Positions 13,001-23,526 of a DNA stretch of 64,000 bases are shown here, one piece after another. The notes under the pieces are model-generated. The model searched no databases and was not told the DNA's origin. It saw only the letters and a program-made list of their open reading frames with translations. A program made the position numbers and the translations under genes. Position 1 is the first letter of the stretch, and every line of letters starts with the position of its first letter. This DNA comes from Diplosphaera chodatii (taxonomy: Eukaryota > Chlorophyta > Trebouxiophyceae > Prasiolales > Stichococcaceae), in assembly GCA_032358165.1 (NCBI GenBank), contig JAALGY010000008.1:1736001-1800000 (forward strand), in the 5' to 3' direction.

Positions 13001-16000
13001 CCGCACCAGCCATGCAGCCAATGCAGGTGCATGCGGCGCGCTCATCACCAGGTCGAGATGTCGGAACTTCGGCACAGCCGGCAGCACTTCCTGTGGTGGC
13101 CATCGGGCGGTATCAGCTCCGGCAGGATGTGCCAGTGCTGCCGCCGCCGCCGGCCCCTGGTGCTGCGCCCCAGGAGCCCCTCGGAGCTCAGATCAGCAGC
13201 GTGCTCCAGCGGCTGCTGGGTGGCGGCTCAGGCACACCCGGCAGCCAGGTCCAGCCCTCCCCAGAGGACATCGACATGCTGCACGACGACTGGATGGTGG
13301 CCGCAGCCGAAAAGAGGCATCGGGCACAGCTCCGCGAGCAGCTGCAGCTGCAGGCGGCCCAGATCGGCGCAGAGCGCGCCCAGCCTGACAGCCTCCCACC
13401 CCCTCCGCCAGGCCTGCTGCCGCCGCCGCCACCCCTGCCTTCCGCGCAGGTAGGGAATGGCACAGCACACCTGATTGCCGCCGAAATCCCTCGTTGTCCG
13501 CAAAATCTGTCATCGATGTATGCGTGTCACCTCCAGCATCAACATTCCGTTCGCTGATCGACTCTGTCAACCCCCGCCTGCAGCCGATGCGTGAAGACAG
13601 GCGGCTGCAGGACGGGCACAGGTCGACAGACGGCCGCACTCGCCATGGCGAGGAGGTCAGCGGCAGGAGCCGCAGCTCAGAGCGCCGTCAGAGCAGCCGG
13701 TGGGGGCCTGAGGCCGGGCGCGGGGGCGACGCAGGCAGAGACAGGACCACAGACAGCAGGCGGCAGCCGCCCACTGCAGGTGAGCGCTGCTTATGTCAGA
13801 ACAGCGACTTGCAATGTCACACGGGTGGGCAGCATCATGCAGAATGTTCGAGAGGGTTTGCCTTTGTATCTGGAACCTTTATGCTTGAGCACCGAGTATC
13901 TTGCCTCCTGCCCTGTGCCTGTAGAGCCACCAGCGTTTGTGGATACTGGTGCTGAGGCAGCAGCACACCTCAAGAGGCTGGCCAAGGGCGGCTCACAGGT
14001 GAGCCCACCTGCATGATCAGCAGACATCGTGGTTGACATCCTGGCAGGGCACTTGCCTAGCCACCTCTCACCTGTGCCCACACCCACCACTTCACAAAAG
14101 GCTAGTGGTGAGTGCTGAAAGCAGACAAGGAAACTGCATCCTGATTGGTGGCGCATCCCGTGTTTTACAGGCGCATGGCATTGGTGCGCAGCCACGGGCA
14201 GCGCCCCTGCCCTCCAGGCTGTCATCAGCTTCATCGCCCAGCAGGCGTGCAACTGAGCCCGCATCGTCCTCAAGAGCACGCAGGTCGGCCGCTCAGTAAG
14301 CTGCATCCATCTCACATGGCTGTGACGTGCAGCAGGGCCAAAGGCAGCAGCAGGTGATCTGTAAGTCATTGCCTGATACCGAGCCCAGTAACCACTGTCA
14401 ACATGCTGTAGGAGCATCCGTGACGATGACCGTCACGAGGTTGCCAGGGCCGCGGCCGTGGCACTGCTGTCAAGGAAGCCTGAGCCGCGCGTCCCGGGGC
14501 GCGGCGCTTCGCCGGTAGAGGCTCGCCGCCTGCCACAAGGTACCAACAGCTGTGCTTGGGTCAGACAACACAGTGCTGCATGGAGGATCAGTGCATGACC
14601 ACGTCGTCCACCTGCCACACCTCTGTTCAAGACTCGTCAACTGATCGCTGCAGGTGCATCGCCAGCAGCGCTCGGCGTGCAGCAGCACTACCTCGATACA
14701 AATATCAGTCTGGCAGAATCTGCGCCAACAGCAGCAGTGGCAGCGCCCACCGTGCCCCCAGCTCAGGAGCCGCTGCCCAACATGGGATCGGTTGAACCGC
14801 CTGCCGAGCCAATGCTGCCAGGTGTGACAATGCAGGGCCAGCAGCAGGAGGTGCAGCAGCGGCAGGCTGCAGGGCTCACATCTGCTGAACAGGCACAGCA
14901 GGAGATCCCAGGGCTGCAGGCTGCACAGCAGCATTCAGCTGTGCAAGATCGACCCCCGACAGAGCCTCCGACCAGCAACACGCGGCAGCATGCTGACCAG
15001 CAGCAGGTGGTGACTGCTGCCCAGCAGCTCCCGCACCAGGCGCCACAGCAGCAGCCTGCTGCAGAGCAACACCAGCCCGCTGCACAGTCACAGCAGCCTG
15101 AGCGTACTCTGCACAACGAACTTGAGGCTCAGCAGCGGCAGCAGCCAGATGAGCAGGTGCAGCAGCCACAGCCGGCGCGTGAGGCAGAGCAGTCGACACA
15201 GCAGGAGGCGCAGCAGCAGAGGGCGCTCGGCAATGAGCAGGGGCGATTCGCTGCGCCACCGGCGGCAGGTGCAGCGCTGGAGCAGCTGCCGCGGCAGCAG
15301 GCGAGCATGCCACGCAAGCGCAAGGAGCCGGTGGTGTTCCAGCCCTCCCCCAAGGCGCCTGCGCCTGTGGCATCACAGCTCTTGCCAAAGGGCGCCGCAC
15401 CCCTTGCCCCGACCGCCCAGGCCCAGCCCACCGGCCGCAAGGGCGCCGCTGCAAAGAAATCAGCCTCGGTGAAGCAAGCGGCCAGTGGTGCAAAGGGCGG
15501 GACTGCCGCAGGTGGATCAAGCACCTGCTGCCAAACTCGTCAGCAACTCACCAATCGCATCTGCAGGATTTTGCACATGCTTGCGGCATCTCCAGTGCTA
15601 TGCTGGCCGGTTGTCGTGATGTGACAGTTGACTTGGCGTGCTGTGCAGGCCGGAAGCGCGGTCGGGACCAGGCGGACGAGGCAGCACCAGCCGGTGGCAC
15701 GACAGCGCCGCCTCGCCAGTCTGCCTTGAAGCGCCTCAAGCAGGTCGACACAGCCCCGGCAGCCAACGGCAGCAGGAAGCAGTCAGCGCCTGAGGCTCCA
15801 GCCGAGTCTACAGAGGCACCCCGTCAGTCTGCCCTCAGTCGCCTCAGGACAAAGCCCTCCGCCCCAGCGCCCGGCAAGAATGCTGAAAGGTTGCCCGCTT
15901 CGCAACAGCGCCACAGCCCCACACCGATGAAGTCGGCAGCAGCTGTGGCCACACTAGACAAGACTGGTGACCAGCAGCTGCAGCGGAAAGGCAAGCAGCC

Positions 16001-16028
16001 TATCGTGTTCCTACCCAAGGGCAAGTGA
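10022..16028 (+). CDS. Large Arg/Ser/Gln/Pro-rich protein with LisH-like N-terminus, function unknown
   Basis: Not recognised as a known family. Modelled exons: 10022..10339, 10472..11065, 11470..11769, 11967..12259, 12399..13449, 13584..13779, 13925..13998, 14171..14283, 14412..14539, 14654..15511, 15649..16028; about 1434 residues, all phases compatible. Residues 66-90 (LFARLLEAIGYHETRSALL) fit the LisH dimerisation pattern, L..LL...GY..T...L, but this is only pattern similarity. The rest is low complexity: Pro runs, an acidic stretch (DILNDDDGDDAEDD), SR-type repeats (SSSRSRSRGS), long Gln-rich tracts and a basic C-terminus. The short motif RQSALxRL occurs twice (PPRQSALKRL, APRQSALSRL), and K(E/Q)P(V/I)VF occurs twice, the second near the C-terminal end. 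The composition suggests a nuclear RNA- or chromatin-associated scaffold (inference). The weakest part is 11066..11469, where several frames are open and an extra exon is possible. Confidence 0.65.
14835..15230 (+). repeat. CAG-rich low-complexity coding tract (Gln-rich)
   Basis: Irregular CAG/CAA-rich sequence inside the tenth exon of the preceding gene, encoding mixed Gln, Ala, Pro and Glu. It is not a perfect microsatellite; runs of two to three CAG are interrupted by other codons. Confidence 0.7.
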
Positions 16029-17152
16029 TGCTCAGAAAGTCAGACTGTGCTGGTTTGATAATGTGTACAAGGACATATGGGCCAGCAGCTGACCAGGTCG
16101 CCGCAGAATCTGTTCAGCATGTTGCTGCGCACATTGGCCGCTAGTCTGTGCATGTGCGCATGTGCATTTGACGTGATTGCCGGAATTGAGTGCTGAGAGT
16201 GGTCGAGGTGTACACGCTAGATCGACTCCATCGAGAACACTACTGTGTCTTATAGCAACATGGGAGGTTTGCCACATGCCGTCATCTGGGTGCACACGTT
16301 GTCCGTTGGCATGGCAGCCCACCCAGGAGCAGCCTCTCCCCATCGACCAACGAGATTGCAGATCCTGACTCGGCTAGAACCATCTCAATGCGAGGTTCTG
16401 CACAGCGCATACGCGTGGTCACATTGACTCCAGTGCAATTTGTGCTGCCTGAGCCTGCAACTCCTCGTCTGCTCTCAAAGCCCGAAATAATCGGCGGCAC
16501 CGAGCCAGCCGCCTACAGGTACCGCGCTTGACGTCGGACGGGCTGACGTTGCACACGATGAGCAAATCAAGCTACATAGGTACATGCACATACTTGAATG
16601 CTGTCCGCTGTTGGCTCATGCACGGCCGAGGGGCCAGGCCCACTCGCAGGCTGGTTGCCTGCTGCTCCTGCAAAGAACATGGCAGCCAGCAGTAGTCAGA
16701 CAGGGGCTCATCTTGGATATGTGCAAGCCGAGTCAGCTTCAAAACGTTCAATGTGCCGCTGAGAAGAGTCAGGCAGGCAACAACGTGTCGGACATCGTGC
16801 CGTCCATGAAGCCCAGCAGCTGACAAACTGTATGCCTGCTGCGCAGAAGCACACGTCAATACTTACGCCTCTGCAGTGCAAGACACAGTCGTACCACCGA
16901 CACACAGCGCAATCTTCATCACCGACAAGCCCCTGCGAACCTGGAGCAACCCACAGTCCATGGAAGCGAAGGTCCTCAGGTGGTTTCGTTCTCACATTCT
17001 AGTATACAGTGGCAAGCGCGGTACCACTGTTTGAGATGCGCATGCACATCCAATCGCTGATTGGAAGTGCAACTTTGAGGCTGTTCACCACGCACTGCTA
17101 GCAGACACGATCTCTCTTGACAGCCAATGCTTGGCTGCCGACTGAATGCAGG
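16029..17152 (+). other. Intergenic region with two unresolved open segments
   Basis: No complete gene could be built here. Two stretches read like exons on the plus strand. One is 16388..16521, a basic peptide including SKPEIIGGTEPAAYR that ends at a stop just after. The other is 16877..17034, which follows a good ctctgcag acceptor, encodes DTVVPPTHSAIFITDK and further residues, and ends with a TGA. IIGGTEPAAY resembles the activation site of trypsin-like proteases, but no His/Asp/Ser catalytic blocks follow, so I do not call a protease. The segments may belong to a small gene with additional exons that I cannot join in phase. Confidence 0.25.
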
Positions 17153-18045
17153 ATGCAGACCCAGAGCCTGCATGAGGCCTGCCAGCCGCTGCTATCAGAC
17201 ATGAGCAGCGACAGCGAGGATGAGGGCGATTGGACGCCCAGCAACTCAGTTCATGGCGGCAGCGAGGACGACTGTGCAGCGGTGTGGGCATTGCCTGCCA
17301 GCACAGCGGCCAGCAACATCGGGCTGCTGAAGGGTTTCACGTCATCGCCGCGGCGGCAGCTGCAAGGCACTGGCACAGCGTCGCGCTTGCGGCTGCTGCT
17401 GCTGCTGCTTGCCTGCACCCTGTGCATGTTCATGGTGCTGGCGGCGGGACTCGTGACATACCCCGCCGTGCCGTCACCCTTTCAGCGTGACCCAGGTGAC
17501 TTGCATCCTCCGTCTGAGACCATAATGTGCAAGGCAGATGAGCATGCTGCAGCTCGAAGGTTGCCAGGGCACACCATGTGCAGTGGGACTGCTTGGGTTG
17601 ATGCAGCTTGCATTGTTGGTCCCTGCAGCTGTGATCAGTGCCGCCGAGGCAGCGCGCTGTGACACCATCTGCCGACAGCTGGATGGCGACTTTGTTCATA
17701 CGCACACGGGGCTGTTCAGCCGCCCGCGGCAGCAGCTTGACGCACAGCACCGTGTCTGCGTCACCGACTGTCTTGACGTCGCCCGCGTGAAGGCCACCTG
17801 GAGCATCGCGCAGCAGGTGCCTCTCGCCATAGCCAGGCTGCAGTCACCATGTAGACATCAGATTGTCATATCGTGACGCTATGTTGCCTGACCCCACGGA
17901 GTTACTCACCAGATGGTGGAGGCTGGAGGCACAATGCGTCTGTTGCTGATGATGTTGATCTCACTGAATTTGTGTGATGTGAGTGCAGGTGTTGGAAGGC
18001 ACCGACACAGCTACGCTGCTGCCACAACACGGCAACGGAGCATGA
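17153..18045 (+). CDS. Single-pass membrane protein with twin CX3C motif (copy A)
   Basis: Unknown function. Exons 17153..17495, 17629..17816, 17989..18045 give 195 residues with perfect phase agreement (phase 1, then phase 0). The N-terminal ~78 residues are acidic and Ser-rich (SSDSEDEGDW). A strong hydrophobic segment, Leu-rich, spans residues 80-103. After it comes a pair of CX3C motifs, C125-C129 and C158-C162, separated by 28 residues. Twin CX3C pairs are typical of small disulfide-bonded helical hairpins such as small Tim proteins, but those are soluble and lack a transmembrane segment, so the resemblance may be convergent. A second gene with the same order of parts follows at 19097. 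Its stop codon is only 19 nt from the stop of the minus-strand gene downstream. Confidence 0.75.
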
Positions 18046-18064
18046 CCGCTCAGCATCGAAACAC

Positions 18065-18611
18065 TTACGACGAAGTGGGCTGCTCGCCGTGATGCTCCTC
18101 GCGCGACGGGCATGTCAGCGTGCTGCTGTTCCTACATGGATGGCACACCCTGGCTCCATCAGAGGGAAACATAGTGAGCTCACCTTCTGACCCGCAATCT
18201 GTCAGCGGGGAACAACGACACAAGATAATCTGAACACAGGAAAGCAATAATCTTGCCAGTCTCGGGTTCACGAAGCTTGTAGAGCTCGCCATGATGCGCA
18301 TCGGCGAGCTTGCATGCTCCAGTAATCTGGTACAGCCGGGTAGGAGCTGAAACCCTATGTATGGATAGCCTGCTTTGTACAGCGTGCACCTCTATCTGTC
18401 ATCAGAGACGGGTGCCGCCGCCGTGGGTTTGGGGAGGCTAACCAGCACGGTCTGCTCAAAGTGAACAGGGATGGTGGATCCAGTATTCAGAGTTACAGTG
18501 CTGTGCAATATACAGCAGGGCACCGCCACTCCGCCAGCGAGGGCTGCCTGAAGTAGTTTGGGAGTAACAATATCGGCAAGCAGATAGAAGCGGTCGGTCG
18601 TTGTTCTGACA
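18065..18611 (-). CDS. Unidentified minus-strand gene, three 3' exons visible
   Basis: Exons 18611..18443, 18395..18184 and 18131..18065 join in phase and end at TAA. The middle exon encodes a well-behaved, folded-looking stretch (LYQITGACKLADAHHGELYK, then LREPETGKIIAFLCSDYL), and the last exon is a short hydrophilic tail ending PTSS. I do not recognise the family. The 5' part is not resolved; hydrophobic-rich open frames continue upstream towards 18870 but no start could be fixed. The donor after 18443 is weak, so the first exon may end elsewhere. Confidence 0.45.
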
Positions 18612-19096
18612 CTGAAACAGTGAACTCTGTCAGAAGTTCTGACTGATGTCGTTGCCAGCCCAGCACCAGCCCAGCAACGGTGGGCAGCATGTTTGCCTGC
18701 CTGTCGTGCACCCACCCTGGAGGGCCTGAGAGGCCTGAAGGTGTGTTGCACCTTCAGCACGCAAACGCACCGCAATCCATAGATTTGCGGGAACCTGGAT
18801 CGCTGTTGACGCAAGAGGCGGGTTTGCCAGCGAGTGTGTCCAGCAGAAGCGCATGCTATCGTGTTCAAAGTGCAAGTGGCATCGCTTGTTCCTTTCAATC
18901 CGTTTGGACCCACATCAAGCTGACGACGCATTACAGGTCAAAAGCACCAGTAAAAACACCAGCACTTCACTTGAAGCAAGGGATCTTTGTCGTTGAGGTT
19001 CAGCGAGACCTTGCTGTACGAACTGACCCGGCGGCATGGCGCTGCGGTAGGCGGCGACACTGCCAGCAGTGCCGCCACGATCGATCTTTGCAAACG
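18612..19096. other. Unresolved region between minus-strand gene and copy B
   Basis: It should contain the 5' exons of the minus-strand gene ending at 18065 and the promoter of the plus-strand gene starting at 19097. A minus-strand stretch near 18770-18830 (IQVPANLWIAVRL) could be one such exon, after a cgtcaacag acceptor. I could not confirm a start. Confidence 0.3.
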
Positions 19097-20242
19097 ATGC
19101 GGCAGCTGCAGGCGTGGACCAACGATGCAAGCATGGAAAGCAAGATCCTGGCTGCGCTGGCCAAGAGGTGCACAGACAACCTTGCTCTGTCAGCGCTGGC
19201 GTCATTGTATCTAGGACAAACCACAGCGTAAGACACTGCACTGCCGTTCGCCGAACTAAATCCGTGTGGCGTCGTTCAGGGCTGATGTGGAGGCAGGACA
19301 CCATGACAGCGGCCACACTGGCGGCCTGCGCGCCCGCAGCAGCAATTTTGGCGGCTTCGCATCCCGCACCTCCAGCATGGCCAGCTTGGCAGGTCACCAG
19401 GACCACACGGCAGGTGCAGCCCCAATGTCACGTGAAGCTCCATGCACACGTCCTTGCTCACTGGTCAGCATCGCATACTACAGTTGCCACTCCGATCTCG
19501 GTCACGTTCAAGTGCCCGTGCTTTGTAAGCTGCATGGCGCTCTGTGCTGCAGAGCATCATCCAGACCACCCGGACCGCCACCGGCAGGCGTTTCCCCGAC
19601 CGACGGGCTGCTGCCTCGCGGCCGTCGGTGGATTGCTGCTGCTGCTGGGCGTCGTGCTGCTGTTCAAGCAGCGGGCACGGTCAGCGGCTGTGCCAGTGGT
19701 GACAATCGCAGCCAAGCAGCTGCAGGCGCCTGCAGCCAGAGTGACAGCAGCGGCTGTCACAGCAGGCGAGAGGCCGCACCTAGCCTTGATCATCTCTGCT
19801 GAGCACCACCATAGTCCCGCAACATGATGGCTTGCAAGGAAAGGAGGGCCAGGCTCTTGGTTCCTGCTTCATGCCACCTGCAGTACAGCTCTGCACCCTG
19901 TTTCAGATGTTGCAGTGCCGCTCTAATAGCTGTTGCTCAAGTGCAGGCCTCACGAAGGCGGGGGCGCACTGCGCGCAGCGCTGCCTGGTCGAGGCCCAGC
20001 AGCTAGTAGAGAGGCAGCCAGACCTGACGGAAGGCGCTCGCGGCGCAGCGTACGACCTCTGCTTCTCGCGCTGCGCAGCCAGCAGCCCTGCAGATGCAGC
20101 GGAGGGCGCAGCCCTGCCCGCCAGATTGCATCGTAAAGTAGCAGCTGGCGGCCTCACAGCAGCCGCTCCTTCAGAGGGTGAGAAGGTAGGGGTGACAGCA
20201 CAGGCAGCAACAGAGGCCGCAACGCGTGAGCAGAGACAGTGA
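19097..20242 (+). CDS. Single-pass membrane protein with twin CX3C motif (copy B)
   Basis: Paralogue of the gene at 17153 by architecture. Exons 19097..19227, 19280..19413, 19553..19765, 19947..20242 give 257 residues. The hydrophobic segment (LAAVGGLLLLLGVVLL) lies at residues 110-125, and twin CX3C motifs follow at C168-C172 and C198-C202, 25 residues apart. As in copy A, a phase-1 intron lies between the membrane segment and the Cys block. The third intron is modelled with a GC donor (CAG|GCGAGA); without it the phases do not agree, although a GT donor with a different acceptor near 19907 remains possible. The N-terminal start (ATG 19097) is the first in-frame ATG that leads into the well-supported gtaagac donor. 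Function is unknown; an intermembrane-space-like or luminal redox-stabilised domain is only an inference. Confidence 0.65.
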
Positions 20243-21268
20243 AGCAAGTCATGCAAGGTAAACACAGCCTGTCACTATTGCAGAACTGAACGAGCGAGGG
20301 CTTCGATGTATCCTTTGCGGCAACAGCCCCGTGACATTGCTCGGCATTGGGCAGTGACGCTGCTCAGTCACAGCAGTGAGCAGGACCATTCGTGGGAAGT
20401 GTGACTGCACCTTCTGGTCACAACTAGTTGACAATTTGAGCGGCAAAGCGGCAGCTCGTGCTGAGAACTGATATCGAGTTGCTTTCCTCTGTGTTTACGG
20501 AAAACCATTTTTGATCCACTTGATGTTTGAACATGCGCTCACTACACCTGATGTATCCCATGCATGTAGATGCATGGGATAATGACAATTGCGAGGGGGT
20601 GACCATAAAACCGCGCATGTATCAAGCTGCGGTCAAATATCCCAACATGCAGAGCTGAATCGGCTTGGAAGTCTCGAGAAGTGAATTCATCAACCCTATG
20701 GCTGCACCATGACAGCTCGCCATATATACACGGCGCAGCTAGCAGGCAATAATAGTATAATAATGTGCTGTGCAGCAAGGTTAAACCTGGGTGATCGGAG
20801 CAATGGCCCGCGATCAAAAAGGAAAGTCGCTGCTAGCACGGCAGCCCTCATGTCACACCGTGCCTGCAGTACGCCCGAGTGTAGCGCTGCGAGCATATGC
20901 CCGCCGAGGATGGATACATGGCGCCATTGAATAGGATGGCAGCTGCGTCACAGCGCTGCTAGCAGCGCTGACAATCGCTATGCACTGTGTAGTCTGCATC
21001 GGACTCCTCACAGCTGCTTATCAGCGGCAATGGCCGCGATCTATGCTGGGCCGCAATACGCATCCGTCTGTCGACTGGTGCCTTGCTTGGTTGATCTTCC
21101 CGTAGCCTGTCGGCCGCTGTGTGGTCCGGCAGAAAGATTCTGTGGCGACAAGGCCACCTCAATAATGTACTGCAGCTGTTGATCAAAACGATCTTCAGGT
21201 TGCCGCTGGGCAGGGTTGCTGACGGGACATCGCTGCTGCCTTGAGGGCTGTTGGTCGAGTCCGGCCAG
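20243..21268. other. Intergenic region between convergent genes
   Basis: About 1 kb between two 3' ends. It is less GC-rich than the flanking genes and holds one perfect hairpin (20555..20580). No coding exon or RNA gene is supported. Confidence 0.5.
20555..20580. repeat. Perfect inverted repeat / hairpin
   Basis: An 11-bp arm, ATCCCATGCAT, a 4-nt loop (GTAG) and the exact complementary arm. It lies 313 nt past the stop of the twin-CX3C copy B, in the convergent intergenic space, so it could be a 3' processing structure or simply a palindrome. Confidence 0.6.
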
Positions 21269-23526
21269 CTATGCAGAGTGGCTCTGCAGCTTGGCCGCCG
21301 GCGCGATGGCGGCTGCGGGTGCGGCGGTGTCGGGGATGCCCTTTCGGCTGCGCTCTGTGTCCATGCGGTGGCAGGCCTTGGCGCGGCCCTCCTGCGCGAT
21401 CTTGCAGACCGAGTAGCATGGCTGACCTGCTCGTCGGCACACATGACCTGTAGGCTGGTCAGCATAGGAACACAGGAGGCATGCAGCCCAACCTCACACC
21501 AGCATGTCAGGTGGGACCAGACTGGTCGTGAGGCATGGTGTTACTCGTATCCCCTGGTAATTGGGAGCAAGTGGGAAGCGGCATTGCTGCGGCAGCAGTG
21601 CGTCAGTGCATGACCCACCGTACACGGCGTCCTGCTCGATGGGCGGCGGCTCCACGCCAATCAGCATCTCGCACTCTAGGGTCTCGAAGTTGGGGTTCAT
21701 CGTGAGCGGGATGTTGAAGGTCTTGGCGAAGAAATCCTGCGTTGGCTTCTGCAAGCAGTGGCAGGCACCGTTGCAGCGGATGTGCATGATGCTCCTGGAC
21801 TTCGGCTATTGCAATGTTACAGCAGTCGCGCTGAGTCGTCACACACGCTCAGCGGGCTCTCACCTTGCACAAGTTTGTGCAGATGCCTGCAGCAGCACAG
21901 TATAGCCGGTGAGAGCAATGTCTCCTATGCCTGCTGTCCTTGGCTGCTGCGATCATGGCACCACAGGGCTGCCGTAGCCAAACAGCTGAGTTCAGGTGTG
22001 CAAGGCATTTGCAGGTGCGCACCAGCGCAGGCGGTGGCCTCCAAGTAGCGGCACTTCTTGATCTTGACTTTGCTCTTCCACTTCACTGGCTCGCCCTGAG
22101 AGAGTGAGTGCAGACCTTGCACGGACGTGCACCATTCGAGAATCTGACATAGCATGTCAGAATTGGCAACAAAGTGGCAGCAGATCTCTCATCACCTTGA
22201 ACATGACATCGAGCTCCTCAACTTCCATGGGGCCCACCAGCCAGGCAAATCCTGCATAACGATGTGGGACGATTGTCACTTCTGCCTTCCAGATGGCAGC
22301 ATGTTGCCTCTGAAGTAGGATGCAGGCCCCGCCAGAAGCATGCAAATATGGCCGACGCACCCCACTGTGTAACCCAGGCGTTGAACTCAGCACCAAACTG
22401 CATTGCATCGCATACATGGTGGGCTGAGCACTCGTATCTGTACAATGACATCAGGCGTGTCTTGTAACTGCCACTTGCATTGTAACATCTGTGAGCTGCG
22501 AGCAGCGGTGTGCTTGTGTTGCTCAATGATCGCCCATTACAGCTGCAAGAAGTGGTACGGTGCCGTGCAGCCGCGGCACAGCGGTCGCACCTTGCCCAGC
22601 GGAAACAGTGCGCGAAATGCATTCAGCGCATGATCAGGCAGCAGCGTCTCCAGCACATCTGCAGGAACGAAGTTTTCACAGCATGTCAGGCACCTCGAGC
22701 CCCTTGGTACACTCCTCCATTCAGTCCAGCCATGTCACGCGGTGCACCACCTGCGACGGTGAGATGCTGGCCTGGCGTGTTGCGGCCGCGCATGATCTCC
22801 TTTGAGAGGTGCACAAACCCAGGGTAGTCATCGCTGGAGGGCAGCCCTGCGTTGCGTCGCAACATCCGTACCTCAGTTATACAATTGCAACACCATGTAA
22901 CACGCATGCTCCATGTGGTGCTGCTTTCTGTGCACGATTAGTGATGCGACGCGAAAACCGTCGCAATGCGTACTACAAACAGGCGCATATCTGACCGGTA
23001 TGCTGTGCAATAAGGCGAGGAAGGTCTGCACGCAAGTCAGGGAATACGAGCAGAGTGCGATGCAGCGGCGTTTGAATTGTATATAACACCAGATCTACTC
23101 CGTGCAAGTGGCGTACTGAACGCGCTTGCACCCACCGAGCTCTCGTGCGATTGCGTCATTGAAGTACTTGATCATCCAGCGGTCCCACCAGTTGTCGTGG
23201 TACGTTTGCTGGTCCGCGAAGAGCTGCAGTGTGAAAACACATCGATACCACCAGGCAGCGCATCTCGAAAGCGGACCATGCATGGTGGCATCTGATGCAT
23301 CTCATAGCCACAAATATTCATATCTCGCCTGCTCTGGCGTTGTGGTCCTGGTGGGCGCGGCAGGTGGGGCCGTGGGTCGCGGCATGCGATGGGCTCGTCG
23401 AGCCCGTTGCACAGCTGTTGAGGCCGGCGCTGCAACGGCACTGCAGCCGCGCCTCTGTAAAGATGATGACGCCCTATGCGAACGATTGCTGGGGGACGGC
23501 GTGGGTCGGAGAGCTGCACTCTGCAT
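21269..23526 (-). CDS. DWARF27-like beta-carotene isomerase (DUF4033), probable plastid protein
   Basis: D27 proteins are iron-containing carotenoid isomerases acting in plastids (all-trans to 9-cis beta-carotene, the first step of strigolactone synthesis in land plants). Ten exons: 23526..23329, 23223..23136, 22846..22751, 22658..22591, 22397..22361, 22251..22196, 22095..22023, 21886..21864, 21748..21619, 21426..21269; 308 residues, every phase matches. The first exon encodes an Arg/Ser/Ala-rich transit-peptide-like segment. Family landmarks follow in order: YHDNWWDRW, YPGFVHLSKEIMRGR, FRALFPLGKFGAEFNAWVTQ, FAWLVGP, VKIKKCRYLE, CAGICTNLCKKPTQDFF, NPNFETLECEM and QPCYSVCK. A 23-nt micro-exon supplies ICTNLCK, part of the Cys cluster. 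The first intron begins with GC. In an alga the substrate and physiological role are less certain than in land plants; the family assignment is firm. Confidence 0.92.

Noticed and set aside
16388..16521. Calling a trypsin-like protease from IIGGTEPAAY
   Set aside because: Only the activation-site-like word is present; no His, Asp or Ser catalytic motif could be found on the plus strand before the next gene.
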